A stretch of DNA of 64,000 bases from Hippopus hippopus (GCA_946811185.2 OX328098.1:21337084-21401083), one strand, 5' to 3'; shown: positions 1 through 11,251, numbered from the stretch's first letter. Program-made: numbers and translations. Notes: generated by a model not told the origin, from the sequence alone.

Positions 1-1292
1 TGCTTGTGATGATGTAAACACATGAGTGCTAGTGACCCACTTTTTCATCGATTGTGATATATTCTGATCAAATTTCTTGACACTCAAACTGAAAATTTAA
101 CCAATGTGATGCACACCAGGTTTTTCTAAGATTTGTACCAATGGCCTACTCTTGGACAAGACATGCAACATTTTTGGACTTGTCCCAGAAATTACCAGAA
201 CAAAAACATTCCGACGAATTTTCATCAGTACCAGGCTTACAAAAAATTTATGTGGCCTCTAGAATGCACACAATGTTTTTCTACAATGTGGCCCAGTGAC
301 CTACTTTTTGACACAGCATGACCCAATTTCAAACTTGTCCCACATATCATTGAGAAATATATTCTGAACGAGTTTCGTGAGCATAGACTGAAAATATGGC
401 TTCTAGAGTGTACACAACTGTTTTCTGTGATGTGTCTCTACGACCTTCTTTTTGATCTGACCTGACCCAATATTCTGACCAAATTTCATGCATATCAGAC
501 AGACAATGTGGCCTCTAGAGTACACATAAGATTTTCCTAAGGTTGATTTCGATGACATACTTTTATACCAAAGTAACCTGATTTCAAACCTGTTCCAGAT
601 ATCACAAAGAAAAACATTCTATATGTCATGAGTATCAGACTGAAATTGTGGCCTCTCAAATAAGATTATTCTAAGATTTGTCCCAGTGACCTATTTTTTG
701 ACTCGGCATAGCCCAATTTCAATCTCATCAGAGATATCATGAAGACATGCATTCTGACTAAGTTTCATGTGTACCAGACTGAAAATGTGGCCTCTACAGT
801 GTACACAAGGTATTTCTTAGATTTGTCCCAGTGACCTGCTTTTGACCTGACCTGACTCAATTTAAAACTTTTCCAAGACATCATCAAGATAAACATTCTG
901 ACATTCTGGAGTACACACAAGGTTTTTCAGAAATCTGCTGGTGACTCAAGTTTTTGACCTGATATGACCCAATTTTGATCATGTCCAAGATATTATCAAG
1001 AAAAACATTCTGACCAAGTTCCTTGAGTATGAAACTGAAAATTTAGCTGCTAGAAGGCATACAAGGTTTTCCTAAGATTTGACTTGGTGACCTACTTTTT
1101 GACCCAACACAACCCAATTTCAAACTTGTAAAAGATATTACACAAAAATTCTGACCAAGTTTCATGAGTATCGGACTGAAATTGTGGCCTCTTAGAGTGC
1201 ACACAAGGTAATTGGTGACAAACGACCCACCACTTACCACAGACACAGCATGGTCAAAAAAAGCTCACCCTGAGCATGTCGTGCTAAGGGGA
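1..1292 (+). repeat. Interspersed element with ~140-bp tandem array
   Basis: About eight degenerate copies of a ~140-bp unit follow each other. Each has a core like 'CAGTGACCTACTTTTTGAC', then 'CCAATTTCAAACTTGT', then 'ATTCTGACCAAGTTTCATGAG', then 'GTGGCCTCTAGAGTG'. The cores start near 300, 440, 553, 690, 835, 948 and 1093. The array ends at ~1210 in a unique tail with 'AGCTCACCCTGAGCA' (1264-1278). The same array and tail recur at 57110-57862. The left end is outside the window. Tandem cores of this kind are known in mollusc non-autonomous elements; the superfamily is not shown here. Confidence 0.75.
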
Positions 1293-1800
1293 GCTAAATA
1301 ATACTTCTGTAACTATTTACTCAACACAACAATTACAATTTTATTTGTTTGTTTTTTTGTTTTATGCTATTTCAACATATTTCTATCAAAGGAGCTGGTA
1401 CATTTATTTAGATGCATTTAGTTGTGTGCAACAATCAATACAGAAATGGTGCTATAACTATGGGGAAACCTGCAGTCAGCCAATAACAAAAAACAATTCA
1501 GACCTTTTAACTCAATCTGATAATATTTCAGGGTTGGTTTATTTGCTTTTAGGCCAGTATCATGACAAGCAGTGCACCTATTCATTCAGTTGGAACTCCT
1601 GAACTTTCTTGCACCAGGAATACGCACAGGGCCTTTGTCAGCCACTGGCCACTTTCCCACATACACAAAGTCAAACTCGAAGTTTAGCTGTTGGTAACCA
1701 GCACTTTTTCCCTTGTCCATGACTGATCACTTGCCACTTTGGAGATAGTGCACCTAGTTACTGTGATAAACCTATACCAAATAATCATGTCTGTACAACT
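1293..1800. other. Unassigned sequence, no gene seen
   Basis: AT-rich DNA with an 85-codon open frame (1345-1602) that has no recognisable domain and no convincing splice sites. Nothing else is supported. Confidence 0.4.
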
Positions 1801-2028
1801 TTAACCCTTTACCATACGACCAATTTTAGACCTGTCCGGATTGAAAGCATTTGCAGAGGACAGCTTCAGTGTGGATCATATGAAATTTTTTTTTTTTGAT
1901 AGGGTAGAAAACATTGTGGGAAAAGGAGAAAATGCTGGTTACCAGCATTTTCTCCTTTTCCCACAATGTTTTCAAAAGCCTTCTCTATCAGGGGTGTCAA
2001 AAGTCCTCATTGTGTGGTAAAGGGTTAA
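1801..2028 (+). mobile_element. Family A palindromic TTAA element, reference copy
   Basis: A 228-bp element starting TTAACCCTTTACCA and ending TGGTAAAGGGTTAA, so the termini are inverted repeats closed by TTAA. The centre is a near-perfect palindrome in which AACATTGTGGGAAAAGGAG and AAAATGCTGGT meet their complements at GGTTACC. Between end and core lies the family signature 'TTGAAAGCATTTGCAGA' on the left arm and 'GTGTGGTAAAGGG' on the right. TTAA target sites are typical of piggyBac-type transposons, so this is read as a piggyBac-like MITE (inference; no transposase is present). In later entries '+' means this orientation. Confidence 0.85.
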
Positions 2029-2140
2029 AGCTTTTGATTACATGGTGGAAAAAGGCAACAATGCTGGTAACCTACCTATAACCAACATTATCTCCCTTTT
2101 CTACATTGTTCTGTTTCCTTTCAAAGACAAATCCAGTCAC
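2029..2140 (-). mobile_element. Family A remnant
   Basis: Degenerate core 'AACAATGCTGGTAAC' with a broken right palindrome arm and 'CTTTCAAAGACAAAT', abutting the reference copy. Confidence 0.5.
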
Positions 2141-3292
2141 TTAACCCTTTACTATTCTTACGAACAAGGTCCGTAACAAAAAAACAAATGAAGAAATGCA
2201 TGGCAGAAATAAAGGGACCGGGCAGTATTCGAACCTAGAACTCCCGGACGAAAGGCCAATACCATAACCACTGAGCTAAAGAGACATCTCCCTAACGCAG
2301 TTGTTAGGTATTGTATTTAAATCGGGAAGAAGCCATGCATGAAGGAGTGGTCTCCCATAACACCCCCCCTCTTAAAGTCATCATTTATTGATGACTCAAA
2401 GCCTTATTAGGCAATAAGTCTATTATTTAGACAACAAATGTCCGTTTTTGGACAACAAATGGGATCAATGGCTCAATGGCCAATCCCAGATGAGCCCCCA
2501 TCTTACGAACAAAGTCCGTAACAAAGAAACAAATGAAGAAATACATAGCTGAAACACAAACCGCATCTGGCGGGATTCGAACCCATGGAGGACAAGATCC
2601 TCGTTTTCCGAGGTTCAAAAGACCAATACGGTAACCACTGAGCTAAAGAGATATCTCCCTAACGCAGTTGTTAGGTATTGTATTTAAATCGGGACGAAGC
2701 CATGCATGAAGGAGTGGTCTCCCGTAACACACCCCCTCTTACAGTCATCATTTATTGATGACTCAAAGCCTTATTAGGCAATAAGTCTATTATTTAGACA
2801 ACAAATGTCCGTTTTTGGACAACAAATGGGATTGATGGCTCAATGGCCATTCCCAGATGAGCCCCCATCTTACGAACAAAGTCCATAACAAAGAAACAAA
2901 TGAACAAATGAATGGCAGATATAAAGGGACAGGGCAGGATTCGAACCTTGAACTCCAGGACGAAAGGCCAATACCATAACCACTGAGCTAAAGAGATATC
3001 TCCCTAACGCAGTTGTTAGGTATTGTATTTAAATCGGGACGAAGCTATGCATGAAGGAGTGGTCTCCCGTAACACCATACAACAAAAATGTAGATTTGTC
3101 CAAATTGAATGCATTTGCAGACAACAATTTAAATGCTGCATAACTGATGGAATTTCTCTTTGATAGTGTAGGAAACATTATGGGAAAAGCAGAAAATGCT
3201 AATTACCAGCATTTTCTCCTATTCCCACCATATTTTCAAAAGGCTTCTTCCTCAGAATGGTTGAAACTCGGTATTGTGTGGTAAAGTGTTAA
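2141..3292 (+). mobile_element. Family A copy split by a tandem array
   Basis: The left end TTAACCCTTTAC (2141-2152) is separated from the rest of the element (from ACCATACAAC at 3073 to TTAA at 3292) by ~920 bp of tandem repeat. The palindromic core lies around 3170-3235. Confidence 0.7.
2153..3072 (-). repeat. ~356-bp tandem repeat with tRNA-like core
   Basis: Unit starts (CTTACGAACAA) at 2157, 2512 and 2869 give periods of 355 and 357 bp, about 2.6 copies. On the minus strand each unit carries a tRNA-like module: 'TTTAGCTCAGTGGTTA' (A-box) and 'GGTTCGAATCC' (B-box), as in tRNA-derived SINEs. Shared text includes 'CCCTAACGCAGTTGTTAGG'. The array sits inside a family A element. It may be a tandemly amplified SINE; its class is not certain. 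Confidence 0.7.
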
Positions 3293-3539
3293 GCCACATT
3301 TCACCTGTCCTCTGCAAATCCTTTCAATACTGACAAAATTTTGTCATCATTCTGTTACAGAGATAATTGTACTGAGTCACATTTTGATGCCCTGGGGTAT
3401 GAAACAGCCTGGCTCCTAATTGGCTGATGGATAATCTGTAGCCAGCTTTTCTCTCTTTTCCCCACAATGTTTTTCAACGGTGAACCCTTTCAAAAACAAT
3501 TAAAGCTCAAACTATTGCAAAGCAGACAAATATCCCCCA

Positions 3540-3843
3540 CCAGCACCTTGTCACTGAAGCAGCACAATCAGAGAACAAAAATGATTTTCAAACCAAAGAA
3601 AACCTGTGACCTTGACCTTTCACCCATGTGACCCACAGATAATAGGGCGCCTCCTTGGGTCATGAGCAACACTCGTATAAAGCTTCAGGGTCTTAGGTCA
3701 AACAGCTATTGAGTTAGAGCATGGAAATGAAAAAATGTCTACAGACCTGTGGATTGACAGATCGACAGAAGGACGGAAAGACTGACTGATAATGGTGAAA
3801 CCAGTATACCCCCCTCTACTTGGTAGATGTGGGGTTTAATCAC
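3540..3843 (+). repeat. Interspersed repeat with GACCTTGACCTTT
   Basis: Contains 'TGTGACCTTGACCTTTCA', 'GGGTCATGAGCAACACTC', then 'GACAGATCGACAGAAGGACG' and 'AGATGTGGGGTTTAAT'. This layout (GACCTTGACC, GGACGGACAGAC run, GTGGGG tail) is common in bivalve dispersed repeats. No coding capacity. Confidence 0.5.
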
Positions 3844-4067
3844 TTAACCCTTACCAAATGACAAAACTTTGGCTTCAACCAAATTGCAAGCATTTGCAGA
3901 CAACAAATGTTGCTGAAATGATGATTTTTGTCTTTCAGAGGGTAGAAAACACTGTGGGTAAAAGGAGAAAATGCTGGTTACCAGCATTTTCTCCTTTTCC
4001 CTCAATGTTTTCAAAAGCCTTCTTTTTCAGGGTCATTAAAAGTCGGGATTACGTGGTAAAGGATTAA
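3844..4067 (+). mobile_element. Family A copy
   Basis: TTAA at both ends; core palindrome 3953-4016 is almost perfect. Confidence 0.85.
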
Positions 4068-4425
4068 GCCACATCTCACTTGTAGCATGCAAATGCTTTC
4101 AATATGAGCAAACCTAGAATGTTATCATCTAGTAAAGAGTTAACTGTACTAAGTGACATTTTGTCACCCCAGGGTATGAAACAGCCTGGCTCCTAACTGG
4201 CTGATAAGCATACCTATAACTAGCATTTTTCTCCCTTTTCTACCATGTTTTCAACCCTTCCAGAAACAAATTCAATCACTTGAGCTACACTATCATTCAC
4301 TGCTTGCAAATGCTTCCAATATGAACAAGTCTAAAAATTTTGTCATAGGGATAAATGTACTTAGTCACTTGTTGTGGTCCCTAGGGTATGAAACACTGGC
4401 TCCCAGCTGACTAGCAAACAAACCT
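4068..4425. mobile_element. Family A remnants
   Basis: Two right-arm fragments ('TGCAAATGCTTTCAATATGA' near 4087 and a second one near 4305) flank a degenerate core (4215-4260). Probably nested or decayed copies. Confidence 0.5.
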
Positions 4426-4654
4426 TTAACCCTGTACCAAACCATCCCAGGTTTTAACAATTCTTGGGAACAGAACTTTTGAAAACATCGTGGGAAAAGG
4501 AGAAAATGCTGGTTACCAGCATTTTCTTCTTTTCCAACGATGTTTTCTACCATACAAAGACTGAAAATCAGCATTTGAGGTACCTTTATTTTGTCGTCTG
4601 CAAATGCTTTCAATTTAGCCAAGTCCAAAATGTAGACGTTTGGTAAAGAGTTAA
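4426..4654 (-). mobile_element. Family A copy
   Basis: Reverse orientation, TTAA at both ends, core 4482-4548 with one mismatch pair (TTCCAACGATG). Confidence 0.85.
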
Positions 4655-4693
4655 CTGATGCAAGTGAGACCCTAAGTCTGGACTGTGGCTTAC

Positions 4694-4973
4694 TGACCCT
4701 TTACTAAGCAATCTAAAGTTTTATCTACCCTGAGGCAATAGGCTTTTGGAAACATTGTAGGCAAAGTTTTATTGACCCTGAGGCAAAAAGCTTTTGGAAA
4801 CATTGTAAGCAAAGGAGAAAATGCTGGTAACCAGCATTTTCTACTTTTCCTGCAATATTTTCTATTCTTTTCAAAGACAAATTTTATGATATGGCCCACA
4901 ATAAATTTCTCATCAGCAAATGTTTTCAATTTTGACTAATTGCAAACTTTTGTGGTTTGGTACATCTAAAGAG
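4694..4973 (-). mobile_element. Family A copy with internal duplication
   Basis: The segment from 'CCCTGAGGCAA' to 'GGAAACATTGTA' occurs twice (4728 and 4776), which lengthens the left arm by ~48 bp. Confidence 0.75.
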
Positions 4974-4974
4974 T

Positions 4975-5201
4975 CCATTCTTCACCGAACGACAAAATCT
5001 TAGAAATGTCCACATCAAAAACATTTGAAGACAAGTAATTAAATATAGCTCAAATATTAGGATATGTCTTTGAAAGGAGAGAAAACATGCTGAAAAAGAA
5101 AAAGTTCTGGTTTCCAGCATTTTCTCCTTTTTCGATATTTTCAAAAGCCTACCTATTACATTGTGCATGTTTGTTAAAGCGGGATTGTTTGGTTAATGAT
5201 C
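4975..5201 (+). mobile_element. Family A copy, diverged
   Basis: Left arm recognisable from 'ACGACAAAATCTTAGA'; the core is degraded (AAAAGTTCTGGTTTCCAGC). Confidence 0.65.
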
Positions 5202-5226
5202 AAGTCTTAACTTGGTCTGCTTTCCA

Positions 5227-5455
5227 CTCTTTCACTGTTCACAAAGAGTTAGACTCTTCCAAACTGAAGGCATTTGCAGACGACAAATTAAGTGTATCTC
5301 AGAAGATGGAATCTGTCATGGATAAGGTAGAAAACATTGTTGGACAAGGAGAAAATGCTGGTTACCAGCATTTTCTCCTTTTCCAACACTGTTTTCAAAA
5401 GCCTTCATCTTCCAGGCTGTACAAGCACAGGATCTTTAGGCAAAGTGGTTTACTC
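5227..5455 (+). mobile_element. Family A copy
   Basis: Good core palindrome (5328-5398) with CATTTGCAGACGACAAATTA at 5270; the right end is worn. Confidence 0.75.
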
Positions 5456-5462
5456 TTTACTT

Positions 5463-5673
5463 TGTTGGCCATTTATCCTTTAAAACCTTTCACAACTATG
5501 ACTGCTTTTACATCTAGTGTAGATCAAGATCAGACTGCACAAAATGTGCACACTGATCTTGGATCTACACTGTCCGCTTTGCTGAAGCACCTTAAACAAA
5601 AACAACTGTGAAATTACAATTATTGGGGTCTTATTTCTAGACAGAAAATGTCTGTTGGATTTATTCCGCAATT
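5463..5673 (+). mobile_element. Family B palindromic element
   Basis: Core palindrome AGTGTAGATCAAGATCAG with its complement CTGATCTTGGATCTACACT (5516-5574). The flank is 'AACCTTTCACAACTATGACT' and the tail contains 'TTTCTAGACAGAAAATGTCT'. The same core recurs about ten times in the window. Confidence 0.7.
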
Positions 5674-5815
5674 CAACTCTTTACCACACAATCCCGAGTT
5701 TTAACTACCCTAAGAAGTAAGTCTTTTGAAAACATTGTGGGAAAAGGAGAAAGTGCTGGTAACCAGCATTTTCTCCTTTTCCCACAATGTTTTCTACCCT
5801 TCCCTATTTGAGGAG
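5674..5815 (-). mobile_element. Family A copy, truncated
   Basis: Left end CAACTCTTTACCACACAATCC and a perfect core, but the sequence leaves the family just after 'TTTCTACCCTT'. Confidence 0.75.
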
Positions 5816-6140
5816 AAGGAAGGCTTTTTTATTGTCAAGACTCAACAGTATGGAAAATATAGTGGGAAAAGGAACAATTCCTCATTAAAAGCAAATACTC
5901 TTTTCTCATAACATTTTCCAGAGCTGTTAAGTTCAATAAGTTAAAATGCATTATGTATATGCTTACATATACATGTATTATCATAAAGATACATATGTTA
6001 ACATTCTGACTAAATTTTCTCTTTTCTTTTTCATCACAGTTTTTTCCATGTTTTTTGTAAAAAGACGTGTCCCTGTCTTTTAAATAATTCCTTTTTTCAG
6101 TTTACAGATGTTTACTGCCCTTTACATCATTATTTCAATT

Positions 6141-6345
6141 ATATCTTTACCATGCAACAAAACTGTATTTTTTTCCTTATTGAAAGCATTCGCAGAAGAC
6201 AAATGTGACTCAAAAGATGGAATTTGACTTTACATGATAGAAAAATATTGTGGGAAGAGGAGAAAAAAGCTGGTTACCAGCATTTTTTCCTTTTCCAAAT
6301 GTTCTCTTCTTTTTCAGGGTCAAGAAAGGGTACATTGTGGTAGCC
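6141..6345 (+). mobile_element. Family A copy, diverged
   Basis: 'TTGAAAGCATTCGCAGAAGA' and a shortened core around 6240-6305; the right end runs into SINE sequence. Confidence 0.65.
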
Positions 6346-6500
6346 AGTGCATCAATTCATGCTTTACTGGAGTGTCTTATACCGGAACTTTGCTCAATAT
6401 TCTTCTCAAGTCACTGGTTGCCTTCTCACATAACCATCAACAAAACATTATACAGCTGTGAGAGAGAAATGAATACTGTCATAATGACCATCATCAATCC
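6346..6500 (-). repeat. SINE body fragment
   Basis: Matches the body of other SINEs here (19690, 50000, 60555): 'AAGTCACTGGTTGCCTTCTC' followed by 'GTGAGAGAGAAATGAATACT' and 'ACCATCATCAATCCTC'. The tRNA head is missing, replaced by the minisatellite that follows. Confidence 0.6.
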
Positions 6501-7350
6501 TCACACACAACTAAGAGGACAGACACACAACCAGGGGGACTGGCACACGACCAGGGGGACAGACACATATACAGAGGGACAGACACACAACCAGGGGGAC
6601 AGACACATAGACAGGGGGACAGACACACAACTAGGAGGACAGACGCACAACCAGGGGAACAGACACAGATACAGAGGGACAGACACACAACCAGGGAGAC
6701 AGACACATAGACAGGGGGACAGACACACAACTAGGAGGACAGACGCACAACCAGGGGAACAGACACAGATACAGGGGGACAGACACACAGACAGGAGGAC
6801 AGACACACAACTAGGAGGACAGACACACAACCAGGGGGACAGACACACAGACAGGGAGACAGACACATAGACTAGAGGACAGACACACAATCAGGGGGAC
6901 AGACACACAGACTGGAGGATAGACACACAACCAGGGGGACAGACACATATACAGGGGGACAGACACACAGACAGGGGGACAGACACATAGACAGGGGGAC
7001 AGACATACAACTAGGAGGACAGACACACAACCAGGGGGACAGACACACAACCAGGGGGACAGACACACAGACAGGGGGACAGACACACAACTAGGAGGAC
7101 AGACACACAACCAGGGGAACAGACACATAGACTGGAGGACAGACACACAACCAGGGGGGAATAGACACACAGACTGGAGGACAGATACACAACCAGGGGT
7201 ACAGACACACAGACTGGAGAACAAACAGATAGACTGAGGGGGAAAGACATGCACAGGGAACAAACACACAGACTGGGGGATAGACACACAACCAGGGGGA
7301 CAGACACACAACCAGGGGGGACAGACACACAGAAATGGGAACAGACACAC
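6496..7350. repeat. 20-bp minisatellite (GGACAGACACACAACCAGGG)n
   Basis: About 42 units of a 20-bp repeat, alternating variants such as ACACACAACCAGGGGGACAG and ACACATAGACAGGGGGACAG. It is open in several frames on both strands because 20-bp units rotate through all three frames; those frames are artefacts. It starts inside a SINE remnant. Confidence 0.95.
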
Positions 7351-7410
7351 AGACAGTTTGACTGACGACCATTGGCTAAATGTTATATATCCCTCTTGGC
7401 ATATAAAAAG

Positions 7411-8580
7411 GAGTTAGTTTTAGTTACATGTTTGTTACGGTGTGTGGTAAAAATGACAGAGGTAAAAATGTCAGTGGTAAAAATGACAGAGGTAAAAATA
7501 CCAGAGGTAAAAATGTCGGAGTCAAAGTGGTAAATATGCCAGAGGTAATAATGTCAGAGGTAATAATGTCATAGGTAAAAATGCCAGATGTATTAACTAT
7601 TTTAAATATATGGGGAAAAAGTAGTAGCCATCCAGGTTAGCTCAGTTGCGGATTTGATACCAGATTGAAACACACTTATTCTAGCAAAAACCATTTGCCT
7701 CTGACCTCTCACCAGATATACATGTATGTACATCACATCATAATATCTTCAGTTGGTAACAGGTAACTTGTTTAAACTGTTGTAAAATAAATGAGGAAAC
7801 ATTGGAAAAAAAGGAGAAATTGCTCAATATGAGCACATTATGAGCAATTTCTTGTTTAGTCACCATTTTCTTTAAAATTTCTCTGCTGTTGGACACAAAA
7901 AGACTGTTGTGTAATTTATATACATGTAAATGAACTGGAGCAAAAGGATTATTTTTTTCTTTCCTCACAATGTTTGATGTTTTATAAATAATTTGTAGAT
8001 ATAACATTTATATTCACGTCCTTGCTTTTCTACTGATGTTTCATCACATGTTTGCCAATTAGAATTTAATAAAAACACTGAGGAATCTAAATGCAAAAGT
8101 GCTCATGAATTGCGATAAATGGGTACTTTTAAGAAGTTCTCCCAAATATACTGTTCTTTTGAAAACATTGCAATCCTGAAAAAAAAACATGTGGAAAAAG
8201 TATCTTAGATGATAGTACGTGATCTTAGTCTACACATTTCTTCTTTTTGTCCATACACCAATCTTGATTATGACTGACTGCTTTTTCAGATGATTCAGAG
8301 GCCAGAAATAGGTGTGTTACGACCAGGTTTCAAACCTGCTACCCCTTGACCAACTGAGCTAACCCGAATGGCTATTGCTTTTTTCCCCATATATTTATAC
8401 TATAGATTATACATCTGGCATTTTTACCTATGACATTATTACCTCTGGCATATTTACCACTTTGACTCTGACATTTTTTACCTCTGGTATTTTTACCTCT
8501 GGCACTTTGGTATCTGGCATTTTTACCTCTGACATTTTTACCTACATTCGTTTGTTACATGTTCAGCCAATAACTAATTC
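7411..8580. mobile_element. 1.2-kb foldback element with SINE-like arms
   Basis: Left arm (7411-7705) reads GAGTTAGTTTTAG, then repeats of GGTAAAAATGYCAGA (7447-7592), 'ATATGGGGAAAAA', then a tRNA-like box 'GGTTAGCTCAGTTG'. The right arm (8290-8580) is its inverted copy, with 'CAACTGAGCTAACC', 'TTTTTCCCCATATAT' and TCTGGCATTTTTACC repeats, ending CTAATTC. The unique middle (7706-8289) includes a weak family A remnant. This may be a large non-autonomous DNA element or an inverted duplication of a SINE plus minisatellite. Confidence 0.7.
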
Positions 8581-8671
8581 TCTCAAAACTTTTCAAGAGC
8601 TGTATATAAAGTCCTTAACAGTTGCACATGTAACAGTGGTATTAGGTTCAACATCATATAGAAGCACTTAC

Positions 8672-8725
8672 CTGTGAATTTAGCTTTTTCAATCTCAGCA
8701 AGTCCTAAATTAGAAATCTGCATAT
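8672..8725 (-). CDS. Predicted 54-nt internal exon, perhaps of the I-SMAD gene
   Basis: On the minus strand a pyrimidine tract (TTTTTCTTCTTTCTGTTGCAG) precedes position 8725, and an excellent donor, CACAG then GTAAGTG, follows 8672. The exon is 54 nt. If entered in phase 1, as the SMAD exon at 20808 leaves off, it stays open as 18 codons (DMQISNLGLAEIEKAKFT) and exits in phase 1. Being downstream on the same strand makes it a candidate linker exon of that gene. The residues do not match a known SMAD motif, so the link rests on strand, phase and splice sites only. Confidence 0.4.
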
Positions 8726-8837
8726 CTGCAACAGAAAGAAGAAAAATATAATTGAAAGATGTTTGTACAGTGTTTACAATTTTACTGTTTCATTGTAACA
8801 TATGAAAATGGACAGGCAATAAAGATAGCATTTGTGT

Positions 8838-9050
8838 TTAACACTTTACCACACATTCCCGAATTTAAAGTACCTGAAGGAAGATTAGCATTCAGAAAAT
8901 GTTGGGGGAAAAGTAGAAAATGCTGGTAACCAGCATTTTCTCTTTTTCCCGCAATGTTTTCTTCCCTACCAAAAGCCAATGTCTATTTTTGAGTCAAATT
9001 ATTATGTCGTCTGCAAAAGATACTACAGGATTGTAAGGTAAGTGGGTTAA
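8838..9050 (-). mobile_element. Family A copy
   Basis: TTAA at both ends, core 8900-8965. It lies ~110 bp upstream of the predicted exon 8672-8725, within its intron. Confidence 0.8.
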
Positions 9051-9390
9051 CCAACAAATTTATAGATGTTTCTGTAATAAAAGTTGCAACAATCAGGCCT
9101 ATAATATTGAATATCTACTTCTTGTCATTGGATTAATTTCCTTCTGAAAATCAATGTGGAAATCCATGTGTCCCATCAGACAACAAGATTTACATGTCCA
9201 AATCAAACATTTTAAATGCGGAAGTCCATCCTGACAAACCATTAAACTGTTGAGCCCTGCCGGACAGTTTTCATGACTACATACTACATAGATTATATTT
9301 ACAATATGATGCTTTTTTAGAATTTTGTTACCCAAAACAATACATAATCTTGACTTCTGGTCTTACTCAATTTTCAACCTACCAAAATTT
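9051..9390. other. Unassigned sequence, no gene seen
   Basis: A 78-codon open frame on the minus strand (9099-9335) has no domain I can recognise. Confidence 0.4.
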
Positions 9391-9610
9391 TTAACCCTTT
9401 ACCAAACAACAAATCTTTAGACATGTCCGGATTGACAGAATATGTAGATGACAAGTTGAATAAGGCTCAAAAGATGGATTTTAGGGTAAAAAACATCGTG
9501 GGAAAAAAAGAAAATGCTGTTACCAGCTTTTTCCTATTTTCCTGTAACGTTTTAAAATGCCTTTTTTTCTCTGTGTCATTTGAACTCAGGATTGTGTGGT
9601 AAAGGGTTTA
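9391..9610 (+). mobile_element. Family A copy
   Basis: Left end TTAACCCTTTACCAAACAAC, right end GTGTGGTAAAGGGTTTA with TTAA mutated. Confidence 0.8.
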
Positions 9611-9691
9611 CTAAAATATTTAAAGGTGTGTACATGAGTTACCTTTTCTTAAATTCTTTTTCCATTCAAAAAAAGAAAAGAAAAAAGACCT

Positions 9692-10302
9692 TTAACCCTT
9701 TGCCACACCATCATGAGTTTAACCCTTCCAAATAGAAAGGCTTTTAAAAACATTGTACACTACACTGTCGGCTTGTGTAGAGTTTTTTGTTAAAAAACCA
9801 GCGATTTACTAGGCACTTAGTAGTCTTTTTCCCTTGCTAACAATGTTCGATGTTCGTTATTGTATATTTTGTGCTTTGACCCTTAACCTGATAAATTATT
9901 ACACCTGTGCAAAATATAAACATTGTAGGCAATAAACAAACTGTTGCTATAATGATGAGATTTTTTTTTAAAATTCAGAGAACATTTTGGGAAAAAGAGC
10001 ATAGCCTTTTCAGAAGGCCTATTATTTCAGCCTACATAATTCTCGGGACTGAGTGGTAAATGATTAACTCTTTACCAAAAGACAAAAATTTGGACGTGAC
10101 CAAACTGAAAGCATTAAAAAAAATTTGCAGACGACAAATTAAATGTACCTCAATTGATGATTTCTGTCTTTCATAGGGTAGAAAATATTGTGGGATGAGG
10201 TAAGAATGCTGCTTACCATCATTTCCTCCTCTTCCCACTATCTTTTCAAAAGCCTTCTCTTTCAGGGTCGTTAAAACTTGGGATTGTATGGTAAAGGGAT
10301 AA
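9692..10302. mobile_element. Family A cluster, three copies
   Basis: A truncated reverse copy (9692-9765) is followed by a degenerate forward copy ending in TTAA at 10064-10067. The same TTAA opens a third, better copy (10064-10302). Confidence 0.65.
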
Positions 10303-10464
10303 AGAATAAACCAGGTCGTTTTTTGAATTTGTGATCCGATTCATTCAGAAGATTACTATTGTAGTATAGAGACCTGTTGTCTGACACGATGAAAAAGCTG
10401 GAGATCGTTAACATTGATAAAACTTGAGGTACAAATAAGGGGGTAGTATTTTGAAGGTTTGCCT

Positions 10465-10617
10465 CAACCCTTTACCACGCAACCCTGAGTTGCAAGGACT
10501 CCAACAAAAAGGACATTTGAAAACATTGTGGGAAATGGAGAAAATGCTGGTAACCAGCATTTTCTCCTTTTTCCACAATGTTTTCTATGCTTTCAAAGAC
10601 AAATCTCGTCATCTGAG
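10465..10617 (-). mobile_element. Family A copy, truncated
   Basis: Left end CAACCCTTTACCACGCAACC and core 10517-10580; breaks off after 'CATCTGAGC'. Confidence 0.7.
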
Positions 10618-10702
10618 CAGAGGATTGCTTCTTACAAGGCCTTGCTCCTTATCTCACAAAGTTTCGCAAAGCCCTCTCTAAAACTGCGAAGGCATAACTA
10701 AA

Positions 10703-10922
10703 GTTCAGTCTTTACCAAAATTTTAGATTACTCAAATTTGAAAACATTTGCGGACAACAAATTTATTAAATACGGTTTGAATGACAGAATTTTTATCCCT
10801 AGAAACACTACCAAATATTGCGGGAAAAAAACGAGAGAATGCTGGTTACCAGTATCTTCTCTTTTTCCCAAAATGTTTCCAAAAGTGCTCCTCCTGAGGG
10901 TCATTGATTCTTAAAACCCTGG
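10703..10922 (+). mobile_element. Family A copy, diverged
   Basis: 'CTTTACCAAAATTTTAGA', 'CATTTGCGGACAACAAATT', core 10815-10875. Confidence 0.65.
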
Positions 10923-11041
10923 AACCAACTTAAGTTGTTTTAGCGGAAAGTGTAGGTCAAGATCAGACTGCACAGAATACACAGTCTGCTACTCAGTTAC
11001 TTTTTCTGGCTAAAACAACCATGAAATGATAATATTTCTAA
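10923..11041 (+). mobile_element. Family B fragment
   Basis: 'AGTGTAGGTCAAGATCAGAC' and the tail 'GAAATGATAATATTTCTAATG'; the second palindrome arm is lost. Confidence 0.5.
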
Positions 11042-11251
11042 TGTTATTACACAATCCTGAGTTTTAATGTCCCAAAAGCCTTTTGAAAACATTGTGAGAA
11101 AAGGAGAAAATGCTGGTAACCAGCATTTTCTGCTTTTCCCATGATGTTTTCTACCTTATCAGAGAGATGGTCAATCTTTGAGTCACAGTTAATTTGTCGT
11201 CGGCAACTGCCTTCAATTTGGAATCTGCATTTTGTGGTGTTGTAAAGAGTT
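11042..11251 (-). mobile_element. Family A copy
   Basis: 'ACACAATCCTGAGTTTTAA' at the left, core 11085-11150, 'GTTGTAAAGAGTTAA' at the right. Confidence 0.75.

Noticed and set aside
6496..7350. CRISPR-like array
   Set aside because: Units are contiguous 20-bp repeats without spacers, in animal DNA.
6494..7372. Long Cys/Val/Pro-rich open frames over the 20-bp repeat
   Set aside because: The repeat unit is open in most frames on both strands; there is no start context or domain, so these are artefacts of the minisatellite.
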